From assembly GCA_001421175.1 (NCBI GenBank), contig LJKL01000016.1:124001-188000 (forward strand): a DNA stretch of 64,000 nt, read 5' to 3'. This DNA is from Methanomassiliicoccales archaeon RumEn M2. GTDB taxonomy: Archaea; Thermoplasmatota; Thermoplasmata; Methanomassiliicoccales; Methanomethylophilaceae. This document shows positions 32,443 to 42,568 of the stretch, in pieces. The position numbers and the translations under genes are program-made. The notes under the pieces were generated by a model, which saw nothing but the letters and a program-made list of their open reading frames with translations, had not been told where the DNA came from and ran no database searches. Position 1 is the first letter of the stretch, and each line of letters opens with the position of its first letter.

Positions 32443-33290
32443 AGACGATAGCAGAGGTCATGATGCACCTCCCCATAGTCGTGGAGGTCCCGGGCAGCCG
32501 CAACGACGCGATAAATCTGATGGTCCGCGAGAAGCTCACCGGATTGCCCGTCGTCAGGGCCTCGGACGGCAAGCTCGTGGGCATAGTCTCCAGAAGGGAC
32601 GTTTTCAAGAACTTCAAGGAGAGTCAGCTCTCTCTCATCATGAAGAAGGATATAATCACGATAACCCCGGACAAGACCATCGCGGAGGCCGCTGAGATAT
32701 TCACGTCCAAGAGGATCCACCGTCTTCCTGTGGTGGATGACGGCAAGCTCGTGGGGATAATCACCCCCACTGACCTTCTTGACGAGATAATCGCAATGAA
32801 GACTCCGATGAAGGCGGAGGACGTTCTGAATGTCAAGTGCGTCACTGCCTATGAGAAGGAACCCCTTTCATACACCGTCCCCGCCATGAGGATCAGCGAT
32901 GTCCCTGCGATGCCGGTGCTGAACGATGACGGCGAGCTCGTCGGCATACTTACGGACCGTGACCTCTTCCTGGATCAGGGCAAGGACTCCGAAGCCCTTT
33001 CGAAGCTGGGGCTTGACGAAGGATACGAGAAACTGGCGGGATACCGCAACGTGATGCCCCTGTTCTATGTGGCCACCCAGAAGGAGATACCGAAGGAGTA
33101 TCTCGTCGAGGATGCCATGGTGAGGGGCCCGGCGACCGTCTACAAGAAGACGTCCCTGTCGGATGCGGCCAAGATAATGAAGGTCAACGACTTCGGTCAG
33201 CTGCCGGTTCACGGGAACAATGACGAACTGATCGGTATGATATACGATATCGATGTCCTCTACGCCCTAGTTGGTAAGCTAGATGGCTGA
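32439..33290 (+). CDS. Four-CBS-domain protein
   Basis: 283 residues made of two CBS pairs, with repeated ends such as LPVVRASDGKLVGIVSRRD, LPVVDDGKLVGIITPTD, MPVLNDDGELVGILTDRD and LPVHGNNDELIGMIYDID. No attached enzyme domain. CBS pairs bind AMP, ATP or SAM and regulate partners. It overlaps the Usp gene (ATGA) and glyS (eight bases), so all are translated together. Confidence 0.9.
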   Translation: MKTIAEVMMHLPIVVEVPGSRNDAINLMVREKLTGLPVVRASDGKLVGIVSRRDVFKNFKESQLSLIMKKDIITITPDKTIAEAAEIFTSKRIHRLPVVDDGKLVGIITPTDLLDEIIAMKTPMKAEDVLNVKCVTAYEKEPLSYTVPAMRISDVPAMPVLNDDGELVGILTDRDLFLDQGKDSEALSKLGLDEGYEKLAGYRNVMPLFYVATQKEIPKEYLVEDAMVRGPATVYKKTSLSDAAKIMKVNDFGQLPVHGNNDELIGMIYDIDVLYALVGKLDG

Positions 33291-34974
33291 TGCTTCAGAT
33301 ATCCTGACCCTCTGCAGGCGCAGAGGATTCATCTGGCCCTCTTTCGAGATCTACGGCGGAGTGGCAGGTATGTTCGACTACGGCCCTCTGGGTTGCGTTC
33401 TGAGGAACAACATAGTCGAGAAATGGCGTGCCCTGTACAAAGGCAGGGAAGGTTTTGTAGAGATAGATTCTGAAACGGTCAGTCCGAGAGAGGTCTTCAA
33501 GGCCTCGGGGCATGTTGATGAGTTCTCCGATTTCATGACCTTCTGCACAAAATGCGAGTCCCCCTTCAGGGCCGACCATCTTGTGAAGGGCTTCTGCGAG
33601 AATCCTGATATCCTTTCAGCAAAAGAACTTGAGAGCAAATTCGAAGAGCACGGCATAAAATGCCCGGAGTGCGGAGGAGACCTGGGGAAGGTCGAGGAAT
33701 TCAATCTCATGTTCAAAACGTACATAGGTCCCGGTTCCAACAGAATAGGCTATCTGAGGCCGGAAACGGCCCAGGGCATCTTCGTGAACTACCCGAACCT
33801 TTACAGATACAACCGTGAGAAACTGCCCTTGGGCGTCATACAGACCGGGCGCGGGTACCGCAACGAGATCGCACCCCGCCAGGGCATGATCCGCATGAGG
33901 GAGTTCAACATGATGGAGGTTGAGCTTTTCGTCGACCCGGAGGACAAGAGCTGGAGCAGATTCGGCGAGGTCAGGGACTGCGAATTCACCCTGATACCCC
34001 AGGACGGCAGGCAGATCACCGTCACCGTCGGGGAGGCCGTCAGCAGGAACATAATCGTCAACGAGGTGCTGGCATACTTCGTGTACGCCACGAAGCAGCT
34101 GCTGATGTCCATCGGCGTGAAAGAGGATAAGATACGTTTCAGACAGCATCTCAAGGACGAGATGGCCCACTACGCTGCGGATTGCTGGGATGCGGAAGTG
34201 GAGCTGTCATATGGATGGACCGAGGTCACAGGGGTTGCCGACAGGGGGTGCTGGGATCTCTCCAGGCATGCCAAGTTCTCCGGGCAGGAGATGACTCACT
34301 TCAAGAGATTCGACGAGCCCAGGGAGATAGAGGAGGAAAGGATCAAGGCCAAGCACAAGGCGCTTGGCCCCAGGTTCAAGAACCGCGCCAAGGATATAGC
34401 GGCGGCAATAGAAGCACTGGATCCCTCAGACATCAGGGATGACGGCATAACCGTTACCGTGGGCGGCGAGACGATGCACCTTACCGACGAGTTCTTTGAG
34501 GTCGTTCTCGTTAAAGAGAAGGTGTCCGGGGCCAGGGTGATACCCCATGTCATAGAGCCCTCCTACGGATTGGACAGGCTCTTCTACTCGGTATTGGAGC
34601 ATGCTTACGATCACGATGACGAAGAGGATTACACCGTACTGCGTCTGAGGCCGAGCATGGCCCCTGTCAAGGTCGGCGTGTTCCCTCTCATGGAGAAGGA
34701 CGGCCTGGATTCCATAGCCTTCCGGATCTCCGAGGAGCTTCGCATGTCCGGCATAGAGGCCGTATACGACGGGGCCGGCACCATAGGCAAGAGGTACGCC
34801 CGCATGGACGAGATCGGAACGCCCTGGTGCATAACCGTGGATTACGAGACCATCGAAGAGGGCAAGGACAAGGGAACGGTCACTCTCCGATACAGAGACA
34901 CGAAGGAGCAGGTCCGCCTAAGCATAGAGGATGTGGAGAACCGCATACGAGACATGCTGCGGGAAGATGCGTAA
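33283..34974 (+). CDS. glyS: Glycyl-tRNA synthetase, archaeal/eukaryotic alpha2 type
   Basis: 563 residues, class II. Motif 1 region starts YGGVAGMFDYGPLG, the tRNA- and Gly-binding loop includes RPETAQGIF, motif 2 is FRNE-like in GRGYRNEIAPRQG, and motif 3 is in EPSYGLDRLFYS. A C-terminal anticodon-binding domain occupies about residues 445-555. Length is normal for archaea. It closes the amidohydrolase-Usp-CBS operon. The tRNA-Gly(GCC) gene lies 7 kb downstream. Confidence 0.95.
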   Translation: MADASDILTLCRRRGFIWPSFEIYGGVAGMFDYGPLGCVLRNNIVEKWRALYKGREGFVEIDSETVSPREVFKASGHVDEFSDFMTFCTKCESPFRADHLVKGFCENPDILSAKELESKFEEHGIKCPECGGDLGKVEEFNLMFKTYIGPGSNRIGYLRPETAQGIFVNYPNLYRYNREKLPLGVIQTGRGYRNEIAPRQGMIRMREFNMMEVELFVDPEDKSWSRFGEVRDCEFTLIPQDGRQITVTVGEAVSRNIIVNEVLAYFVYATKQLLMSIGVKEDKIRFRQHLKDEMAHYAADCWDAEVELSYGWTEVTGVADRGCWDLSRHAKFSGQEMTHFKRFDEPREIEEERIKAKHKALGPRFKNRAKDIAAAIEALDPSDIRDDGITVTVGGETMHLTDEFFEVVLVKEKVSGARVIPHVIEPSYGLDRLFYSVLEHAYDHDDEEDYTVLRLRPSMAPVKVGVFPLMEKDGLDSIAFRISEELRMSGIEAVYDGAGTIGKRYARMDEIGTPWCITVDYETIEEGKDKGTVTLRYRDTKEQVRLSIEDVENRIRDMLREDA

Positions 34975-34999
34975 GGCCATCTTATTTAATACCTTTCCA

Positions 35000-35095
35000 G
35001 ATTCGCCCGGCCAGCACCCGAATCGATGCTGCCCGGGGTGCTGACCCAGGCTTCAGATAGCACTTACGAAGGGTACTTCGCTATCCTTTATCTAC
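35000..35095 (+). promoter_or_regulatory. Hairpin-rich leader before CBS/HPF-like gene
   Basis: In the 147-base gap, AGCACCC pairs with GGGTGCT, and GATAGC with GCTATC around a nested GAAG-GGTA-CTTC stem. May be the glyS terminator plus a structured leader. No known riboswitch class recognised. Confidence 0.35.
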
Positions 35096-35121
35096 CTTCT
35101 AAACAATAGGAAAGCAGAGGT

Positions 35122-36315
35122 GTGAAATTGGGAGTTGAAGACCTGCAGGATCTGAAAAAACTCTCCATGCTTAGATCTGTGATCAACAGCAGGGGGATCG
35201 AAGACATTATGAGCACCGAATTCCCGTACGCAAGCCCCGAGGACCGCATATCCGATGTGACCTCGCTAATGCGGAAAACGAAGTATTACGATGTGCCAGT
35301 CATAGATAATGGCGAATACGTCGGGATGCTGAGTTACGGTACGATACTGAAGAAGGGGAGCGTTGCACTTGACACGAAGATCCAAAAACTCGTAGGGAGA
35401 CCTCCTACGGTTTCGAAGGGAATGAGCATCACCGATGTTGCGGAGATGATGATAACCGGGAACAGCCGCCAGTTGGCAGTGCTTAATTCCGGGGGCAAGA
35501 AGGTGGTAGGAACGATATCCAGGTCCTCCCTCCTGGAAGCCGCAGCGGAAGTGAGATCCTTCAGAGAGATCAAGGTCTGGGAGCTGATGAGCAATCCCGT
35601 CGAGTCGGTGAAGAACACGGATATGCTGGATGATGCCCTGGAGATCATGACGGGTCTTGACATAAGAACGGTGCCTGTCGTGGACAGCGCCGGCAGAGTC
35701 GTGGGGATAGTCGGCATGAACGAGGTCACGGAGCACTTCCGCAGAGGGGATGCGAAGACCATCGGCGATGCTTCCGGTTCGAAGAAGGAGAGAGCATCGA
35801 TACCCATCGACACGATATGTGCCACAGCGCCGAAGACCGTGAACTGGGACGATGATATCGGTACAGCTGCGAAGATCATGATCGATAATGACATATCAAC
35901 GCTGCCCGTCCTCGAGGGCGAAGAGCTCGTAGGCATACTGACCCAGTATGACATAGTGGAGCTGATCTCCGCATGCAGGGAGAGAGAGGTCCTCTATGTT
36001 CAGATAAGCGGTCTGGATGACAACGACAAGTCCTACCACGATTCGATCTACGATATAATAGGCAAAGAGGTCGAGAAGATCGCCAAGATCAGCAAGCCGT
36101 CCTCCCTGACCATGCATGTGGCCAAGTACAAGGACAAGGGGGAGAACAACAAGTACAGCATCACTGCCAGACTTGTAACGGATAACTACAGCCTGAGCCT
36201 CAAGGAGGTCGGCTGGGATCTGACGAAGACCGTCAATGACCTGATGAAGCGCATGACCTCCGAAGTGGCGGCCGCCAAGGATGCCCGCCGCACATATCGC
36301 AGAAGAAAGCGCTGA
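35122..36315 (+). CDS. Four-CBS protein with HPF/RaiA-like C-terminal domain
   Basis: 397 residues from a GTG start (35122; GAGG lies just upstream). Four CBS motifs span about 20-290 (DVPVIDNGEYVGMLSYG, TVPVVDSAGRVVGIVG, LPVLEGEELVGILTQYD). The last 105 residues (LYVQISGLDDND, then SLTMHVAKYKDKGENNKYSITARL and SLKEVGWDLTKTVNDLMKRM) look like a ribosome-hibernation factor fold with strand-strand-helix order and a basic end. This suggests a protein that silences ribosomes when nucleotide levels fall. The domain call is by pattern only. Confidence 0.75.
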   Translation: MKLGVEDLQDLKKLSMLRSVINSRGIEDIMSTEFPYASPEDRISDVTSLMRKTKYYDVPVIDNGEYVGMLSYGTILKKGSVALDTKIQKLVGRPPTVSKGMSITDVAEMMITGNSRQLAVLNSGGKKVVGTISRSSLLEAAAEVRSFREIKVWELMSNPVESVKNTDMLDDALEIMTGLDIRTVPVVDSAGRVVGIVGMNEVTEHFRRGDAKTIGDASGSKKERASIPIDTICATAPKTVNWDDDIGTAAKIMIDNDISTLPVLEGEELVGILTQYDIVELISACREREVLYVQISGLDDNDKSYHDSIYDIIGKEVEKIAKISKPSSLTMHVAKYKDKGENNKYSITARLVTDNYSLSLKEVGWDLTKTVNDLMKRMTSEVAAAKDARRTYRRRKR

Positions 36316-36361
36316 AACCTCTCACAAACCTTTTTCAACACCTTTTCTATAAGAGTCCCCA

Positions 36362-38971
36362 ATGGCCCAATACGATTCCGCATCTATAGAGGAACGCTGG
36401 CAGAGGATGTGGAAAGAAGAGTCCGTATACAGATTCGATCCCGAGTCCGAGAAGCCCGTATACAGCATAGACAATCCCCCCAGATACACATCGGGCTCCC
36501 TTCATCTGGGTCATGCAACCGGCTATTCCCTTATCGATTTCGCTGCCCGCTACAGGAGAATGAGGGGATGCAATGTGTTCTTCCCCCTCTGCTTTGACGT
36601 CAACGGTACGCCCATCGAGGTAAGAGTGGAGAAGAAGCACGGCATAACCAAACTGGACCTCCCCCGCAGCGAATACAGGAAGCTCTGTTCCGATTTCGCC
36701 AACAGCTTCATAGAGGAGATGAAGCACCACTTCGAGATACTCGGAGAGAGCATGGACCCCAGCATATACTATCAGACCGACGCCCCCTATTACAGGAGGA
36801 TAACCCAGATCTCCTTCGTGAAGCTGTTCAGGATGGGGCTGGTCTACAAGGGCAACTTCCCGGTCAACTGGTGCCCCAGATGCATGACGGCCCTGGCCGA
36901 TGCAGAGGTGGAGTACAGGGAGAACCTGGGCAAGCTCAACTACATAAAATTCAACATAGAGGGCGGGGACGGGCACATCCTCATAGCCACTACAAGGCCG
37001 GAGCTTCTGTGCACGTGCAAAATGGTCGCCGTGCATCCTGACGACAAGAGCAAGGCGGATCTGATAGGCAAGAATCTCATCACCCCCGTCTACGGAAGGA
37101 AGGTGCCGGTCATATCGGACCCCAAGGTCGATCCCGAATACGGGACCGGCAACGTGATGATATGCACAATAGGCGACAAGGATGACCTGGAATGGGTCAT
37201 GAAATACCGCCTGGAGATGGAGAAGGGGATCGACGAGCTGGGGAAGATGACCGATCTTGCCGGGAAGTACGCCGGCATGACGGTTCCTGAGGCGAGGGAA
37301 GCGATCATAGAGGACATGAGGAAGAGCGGGGAGCTCGTCAGGCAGGAGGACAACCAGCAGAACGTTTCGATATGCTGGAGATGTCACTCCCCGGTGGAGT
37401 TCCTGCAGGTCCCCCAGTGGTTCCTGAGAACGCTGGACTTCGGGGACAGGGTATTGGAGGAGGCCGACAAGATAAACTGGTATCCTGCCTTCATGAAGAC
37501 AAGATTGCAGGACTGGGTCAATTCACTCGAATGGGATTGGGTCCTGAGCAGACAGCGCATATTCGCGACCCCCATACCTGTATGGGAGTGCGAGAGATGC
37601 GACTTTGCCGTGCCGGCAACCGAGGAGATGTGCTATTGCGATCCGACTGAGGACGCTCCTCCTGTAGAGAAGTGCCCGGAATGCGGCGGGAAGCTCATAG
37701 GCAGCACCGACGTATTCGACACATGGATGGACTCCTCGGGCTCCCCGCTGTACAACACTTTCTGGGAGAGGGATGAGGAGCTTCACAAGAAGCTGTTCCC
37801 CATGTCCATGAGACCCCAGTCTCATGACATAATACGCACATGGGCCTTCTACTCGATCCTCAGAAGCGAGCAGCTCAAGGAATCGAAGCCCTGGGAGGAT
37901 GTGATGATCCACGGTTTCATCATGGCCCCGGACGGCACTCCGATGCATTCGTCCATAGGGAATGTCATAGATCCGATCCCGATACTGAAGGAGTACGGAG
38001 CAGACGCCCTGAGGTACTATGCCGCCACATGCTCACTGGGGATAGACCATTCCTTCAGGGAGAAGGATGTCATCCGCGGAAGGAGGCTCTGCAACAAGAT
38101 ATTCAATCTGGGTCAGTTCGTGTCCCGCTTCTTCGATTCGAAACCCGAGGGGGCTGGAGCCCTGAGGCTGCCGGACAGGTGGATACTGGGCAGATACTCC
38201 GATACTGTCGCGAAGGCCACCGCGTTCTTCGACGAGTACCAGTTCGACAAGGCGATGAAGGAGATCGAGAACTTCATATGGCACGAGTTCGCCGACCACT
38301 ACGTGGAGATGGTGAAATCGAGGAAGGACGATTCAGTCAGATATACGCTCTACACCGTATTCCTCGGATCCCTCAAATTGATCGCACCTTTCCTGCCCCA
38401 TGTCACAGAGGATGTGTATCAGTCCTGCTTCGCGAAGCACGAGGGAACCGTCAGCCTGCATCTTACCTCCTGGTCGGAACCGGTCCTGAGGGACGGGGAA
38501 GCGGAGGCCGCAGGAGATGTTCTGAAGGACGTCATCGCTGCGATACGCGGCTGGAAATCCGATAAGAAGATGCCGCTTAATGCCGAGATAGACACGGTGG
38601 AGATAATAGGCGGCGGGGCCGCAGCCCTCTCCGAAGCAGAATCCGACATAATGGAAACGGTGAAAACCCGGAAGATCATCATAGCCGAAGAGGCGGACCT
38701 GACCGAGGAAGCTGTCGGGGTCAAGCCCGTCTACGCCAAGCTGGGGCCCGCTTTCAAAGCGGATGCGAAGGAGATAACCGCGGCAGTGTCCCGTATGGAT
38801 GCCAAGCATGTCATGGAAGCGCTGAGAGACGGCGGCCTTGAGGTCACCACCGGCAACGGGATACACACTCTGGGACCTGAGTTCTTCGATATCGAGAAGA
38901 GACTGATGCTTGACGGAAGGGCGGTGGATACGATCCAGGTCGGGGACCTGCTGATCGCCATAAGCCTGTGA
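36362..38971 (+). CDS. valS: Valyl-tRNA synthetase
   Basis: 869 residues, class I. HIGH box is HLGH in SGSLHLGHA. The zinc/editing segments include WCPRCMTALADAEVEY and ATTRPELL, the typical ValS proofreading site, and later SHDIIRTWAFYS. The usual KMSKS is replaced by PMHSS (residues 527-531) in GTPMHSSIGN, although the flanking GNVIDP is intact. A short C-terminal arm follows the anticodon-binding domain. Being otherwise full and normal, it is very likely the working enzyme. The TATA-like CTATAAG sits 15 bases before the ATG. Confidence 0.93.
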   Translation: MAQYDSASIEERWQRMWKEESVYRFDPESEKPVYSIDNPPRYTSGSLHLGHATGYSLIDFAARYRRMRGCNVFFPLCFDVNGTPIEVRVEKKHGITKLDLPRSEYRKLCSDFANSFIEEMKHHFEILGESMDPSIYYQTDAPYYRRITQISFVKLFRMGLVYKGNFPVNWCPRCMTALADAEVEYRENLGKLNYIKFNIEGGDGHILIATTRPELLCTCKMVAVHPDDKSKADLIGKNLITPVYGRKVPVISDPKVDPEYGTGNVMICTIGDKDDLEWVMKYRLEMEKGIDELGKMTDLAGKYAGMTVPEAREAIIEDMRKSGELVRQEDNQQNVSICWRCHSPVEFLQVPQWFLRTLDFGDRVLEEADKINWYPAFMKTRLQDWVNSLEWDWVLSRQRIFATPIPVWECERCDFAVPATEEMCYCDPTEDAPPVEKCPECGGKLIGSTDVFDTWMDSSGSPLYNTFWERDEELHKKLFPMSMRPQSHDIIRTWAFYSILRSEQLKESKPWEDVMIHGFIMAPDGTPMHSSIGNVIDPIPILKEYGADALRYYAATCSLGIDHSFREKDVIRGRRLCNKIFNLGQFVSRFFDSKPEGAGALRLPDRWILGRYSDTVAKATAFFDEYQFDKAMKEIENFIWHEFADHYVEMVKSRKDDSVRYTLYTVFLGSLKLIAPFLPHVTEDVYQSCFAKHEGTVSLHLTSWSEPVLRDGEAEAAGDVLKDVIAAIRGWKSDKKMPLNAEIDTVEIIGGGAAALSEAESDIMETVKTRKIIIAEEADLTEEAVGVKPVYAKLGPAFKADAKEITAAVSRMDAKHVMEALRDGGLEVTTGNGIHTLGPEFFDIEKRLMLDGRAVDTIQVGDLLIAISL

Positions 38972-39032
38972 TCTCCGCCGTCTGGCGGCTAACGTCGTCA
39001 TGGTTAAATACGCACCCCGTATTGATATCTCT

Positions 39033-39479
39033 ATGGACCAGGTGACCATAGCCCTACTGCTGATAATCGTCGGTGCGCTTCTGATAATAATCGAAGCTTT
39101 CAGCCCCGGCATATTCATGCTAATACCCGGCACCATAATGGTGCTGCTCGGGGTCGTGGGCATATTCGCTCCGGATTTCCTCTTCAGCTGGTACTCTCCG
39201 GTCGTGGGTCTTCTGCTGGCCATACCTGTGACGATAATAACCCTGAAGGTCTATCAGCGCCTCGGGGAGCCGGAACCCCCCACTACGACGGTCGCTGAGT
39301 CCCTCATCGGGAAGAAGGGCGTTGTCACGGTGGGCACTGAGCCCGGAACCCTGAAAGGGAAGGTGAAGATAGACAGCGAGATATGGAGTGCCACGTCGGC
39401 AAATCCCATATCTGCCGGCAAGAAGGTCATGGTGATCCACAGCGAAGGTGTTCACGTGCGCGTGGAAGAGTGCATATAA
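39033..39479 (+). CDS. NfeD-like membrane protein
   Basis: About 148 residues from the ATG at 39033; the TATA-like TTAAATAC at 39004-39011 fits a leaderless start there. Two to three helices (IALLLIIVGALLIIIEAF, FMLIPGTIMVLLGVVGIF, VVGLLLAIPVTII) precede an OB-fold domain (LIGKKGVVTVGTEPGTLKGKVKI). This is the short NfeD form that pairs with SPFH proteins to organise membrane domains. The next gene encodes its SPFH partner. Confidence 0.88.
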   Translation: MDQVTIALLLIIVGALLIIIEAFSPGIFMLIPGTIMVLLGVVGIFAPDFLFSWYSPVVGLLLAIPVTIITLKVYQRLGEPEPPTTTVAESLIGKKGVVTVGTEPGTLKGKVKIDSEIWSATSANPISAGKKVMVIHSEGVHVRVEECI

Positions 39480-39512
39480 TCCTTTTTATGAGATGAGCCG
39501 TATACACTCATC

Positions 39513-40589
39513 ATGGCATTGGACCTCCTTATCCCGATAATCGCCTTCCTCGCTATATTCGGCACCGTGATAGTGCTGGTAAGCGGCGTGAAGATCGTAC
39601 AGCCTTACGAGCAGGCAATATACATGAGGCTCGGAAAATATGTCCGCGTCCTCAACCAGGGACTGAACATTGTGTTCCCCCTCATCAATACGGTTGTGAA
39701 GCTGGATCTGCGTACACAGGTCCTGGATGTTCCCAGGCAGGAGGTCATAACGAAGGATAACTCCCCTGTGAACGTTGATGCCATCATCTATGTCAAGGTA
39801 ATCGACCCCAAGAAAGCGTACTTCGAGGTCACCAACTACAGGATCGCCACCATAAACCTGGCTCAGACCACCCTCAGATCTGTGATCGGAGAGATGGAGC
39901 TGGACCAGATCCTCTCGAGCAGAGAGAAGATCAATCTCCAGCTCAGGGACACCCTGGATGAGGCCACCGACAAGTGGGGAGTCAAGGTTGAGGCTGTCGA
40001 GATAAGAGAGGTTGACCCGGCTGCCAAGGTCAAGGACTCCATGGAGGAGCAGACCTCCGCCGAGAGGAGAAGACGTGCGGCCATCCTTCAGGCGGACGGT
40101 ATGAAGAGGGCCGCCATCCTGGAGGCCGAGGGTAAGAAGAGGGCCCGTATCCTGGAGGCTGAGGGTCTCAGGCAGTCCATGATACTGGAGGCTGAGGGTC
40201 AAAGACTGGCCACCATCCTGGAAGGCCAGGGTCAGGCCCAGAAGCTGCGCATACTGTCCGTCGGGGCGGCAAGCATGGACTCCAAGGCCCTGACTGTGCT
40301 CTCGATGGAAACACTGCAGAAGGTCGGAGAAGGAGAATCATCCAAGATATTCTTCCCGATAGAGCTGACACACCTTGTGGACGGCATATCCCAGTACATG
40401 GGAAGCGCCGCCAACATACCTGACAGGGCGGTCTCCGACCTGAAGGACGTCAAGACCAATATCGGCGATCCCGACGAGATACTCGGGCCGATACCCCGGC
40501 CTGAGGACATAAAGGCCGAGACGGACGATGTCCAGAGCATGATAGAAGAGGACATCTCCGAGGCCGAGGAGATATTGAAGAAAAGGTGA
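39513..40589 (+). CDS. SPFH/stomatin-prohibitin family protein
   Basis: 358 residues. One N-terminal helix (IIAFLAIFGTVIVLVSG), the SPFH (PHB) domain with VKIVQPYEQAIYMRLGKY, then a coiled coil with a repeated 11-residue unit (AAILEAEGKKRAR, ILEAEGLRQSM, ILEAEGQRLAT). An acidic tail follows. Forms membrane-bound oligomers, often with NfeD-type proteins and proteases such as Lon. It lies 33 bases after the NfeD gene. Confidence 0.9.
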   Translation: MALDLLIPIIAFLAIFGTVIVLVSGVKIVQPYEQAIYMRLGKYVRVLNQGLNIVFPLINTVVKLDLRTQVLDVPRQEVITKDNSPVNVDAIIYVKVIDPKKAYFEVTNYRIATINLAQTTLRSVIGEMELDQILSSREKINLQLRDTLDEATDKWGVKVEAVEIREVDPAAKVKDSMEEQTSAERRRRAAILQADGMKRAAILEAEGKKRARILEAEGLRQSMILEAEGQRLATILEGQGQAQKLRILSVGAASMDSKALTVLSMETLQKVGEGESSKIFFPIELTHLVDGISQYMGSAANIPDRAVSDLKDVKTNIGDPDEILGPIPRPEDIKAETDDVQSMIEEDISEAEEILKKR

Positions 40590-40600
40590 GGTAGGAGAGG

Positions 40601-42009
40601 TCAGTGCAGGACCTCTACGGCTATGCGCTTCCCCTTGTGCTTGCTCTTGGGGAGGTCCATAGTCATCCTGTTGCCGAAGTCCCTGTGGACTTCAACGACG
40701 GACGAGTCCTCACCGACCTCTATCTTGCCTATGGCGGCATCGCGTATCCTCGCGTTGCGTATTATGAAGTCGGCGAGCATGACTTTCCCATAGCCGTCAT
40801 TCTTACCGAGGTTGATCTCGAACTTCACCATGCCGAAGGGATCGGACAACTGGTCGTAGTCCACTACTTTCCTGACCGTATCCCTCTCGCCCTCATCCTT
40901 GTCCGGCACATCCCTCTTGGTTATCTCCATGGCCGTACGGGCCTCGAACTCCCTTATGAGGTACTCCTCGTTGGAAGTGACGAAGGATACCGCGACGCCT
41001 TCTTTGCCCGCCCGGCCTGTCCTGCCTATGCGGTGTATGTAGGTATCCACATCATCCGGCATATCGTAGTTTATCACGTATTCGATATCGTCGATGTCGA
41101 GACCTCTCGCAGCCACATCCGTAGCTATGAGCAGGTCTATCCTGCCTTCCTTGAGATCCCTGATGACCTTCTCCCTGCGTGACTGGGGAAGGTCTCCGTG
41201 TATTGCCTCCACCTTGTACTTCAGACCGGTCAGCCTCTCCTCGAGGATGTCGACCATCCTCTTCGTCTGACAGAATATTATCGCCTTCGGCTTATCGATA
41301 TCCAATATCCTGCAGAGGGCCCAGGTCTTGTTCCTCCTGCCCACGCTTATGTAATACTGCTTGGTCAGGTCCAGAACCACCTCGTCCCTGGATACCAGTA
41401 TCTCCTTGGGCTTCGGCATGTAATCATAAGCAAGCCTCTTGACACCTTCCGGCATCGTTGCCGAGAACAGAAGCATCTGCCTCTCCGGGGGCATGGCCTT
41501 CATTATGTACTCGATATCCTCGATGAAGCCCATATCCAGCATCCTGTCCGCCTCATCCAGGACCAATATCCTTATGTCCGCGAGATTCAGGGCTCTCCGG
41601 TCGATCATGTCCCTGACCCTTCCGGGGGTTCCGGTCACTATATCGGTGCCCTTCTCCAACCTGGAGATCTGGCCTCGATGGATGCCCCCCCGTATATGGC
41701 GACGACCTCGTGCCCGGAATATTTGGCCATCTTGCCCATCTCCTCAGAGACCTGGTTGGCCAGCTCCCTGGTGGGCGTTAGTATTATCGCCCTCGGGATC
41801 CTGCCTCCGGCTTCTATCCTCCCAAGGATTATAGAGCCGAAGGCCCCGGTCTTGCCCGTTCCTGTCTGCGCCTGGGCGAACATGTCCATCCCCTCGATGC
41901 CGGCAGGTATCGACTCTCTCTGTATGGGGGTCGGGTTATCCCAACCCATCTCTGCTATCGCCTTTGCAACGTCTTCATTGACGCCTATCTCGATGAAATC
42001 ACTGATCAT
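40601..42009 (-). CDS. DEAD-box RNA helicase (one-base frameshift at 41671)
   Basis: The N-terminal frame (42009 to 41638) and C-terminal frame (41659 to 40601) form one helicase of about 470 residues. Start 42009 follows GGAGAT. Q motif PTPIQ, Walker A AQTGTGKTG, PTRELA, then after the break TPGRV, DEAD, SAT, and the C-terminal ARGLDI and HRIGRTGR motifs are all present. One extra G/C at 41671-41672 (GAGGCCAG to GAGGCCCAG) yields EAQISRLEKG and joins the frames. The tail beyond the helicase core may bind RNA. Likely acts in ribosome assembly or RNA decay. Confidence 0.88.
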
Positions 42010-42124
42010 GATAAATCTCCTGCCTGGGACTGACCCAGACATCGCTCTTATGCGGCCAATGATAGATGGACATCTTTTAAATATCTATCTGACACGGTTG
42101 CCAGTCGCCCAAAGTTAGATAAAG

Positions 42125-42132
42125 TTTATATG
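42125..42132 (+). promoter_or_regulatory. TATA box of tRNA-Gly
   Basis: TTTATATG about 30 bases before the tRNA 5' end. Confidence 0.6.
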
Positions 42133-42157
42133 AGACGATATTATCCCCGTGTCTGCT

Positions 42158-42230
42158 GCGGACGTAGTGTAGCTGGTTATCACTTGACCTTGCCAAGGTT
42201 AGAACTCGGGTTCGAATCCCGGCGTCCGCA
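42158..42230 (+). tRNA. tRNA-Gly (GCC anticodon)
   Basis: 73 nt. Acceptor GCGGACG/CGTCCGC with discriminator A. The anticodon stem TGACC/GGTTA encloses TTGCCAA, anticodon GCC. The T arm is GGG-TTCGAAT-CCC. CCA is not encoded. Base composition downstream drops sharply. Confidence 0.96.
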
Positions 42231-42568
42231 CTCATACCCTCCCTCGTCACATTCTGAAAATTCGTCTGCATCATCGTACTTTCCTGACAGAGCTCTAGAT
42301 ATCTAAACTACAGAAAGGTGCACACGAATCGTGATGACAAAACAATAGATGACATTTTCTCAACCCCATATCATCACAATTGCACCATCACAAACGAACA
42401 ATGATGACAATATCTCCTTTATACTTCCCTAACCAGGCTCATCGAAAACATAGATCATTCAGATGACATGTCTGCATCCGAACAGATTTAATAAGAAGTG
42501 CAACAAAGAATTCTAGAAAGTATTATAAAACAAGCATTGGATGTATCATCCAACCGAGGTTACGAGAA
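42231..42568. other. AT-rich gap without a gene
   Basis: 338 bases between tRNA-Gly and the truncated binding-protein gene. Much richer in A and T than the surrounding chromosome, with several short GATGACA words (about 42333-42412, 42450) and a TTATAAAAC box at about 42524. No open frame with a ribosome site; probably promoter and remnants of imported DNA. Confidence 0.5.
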
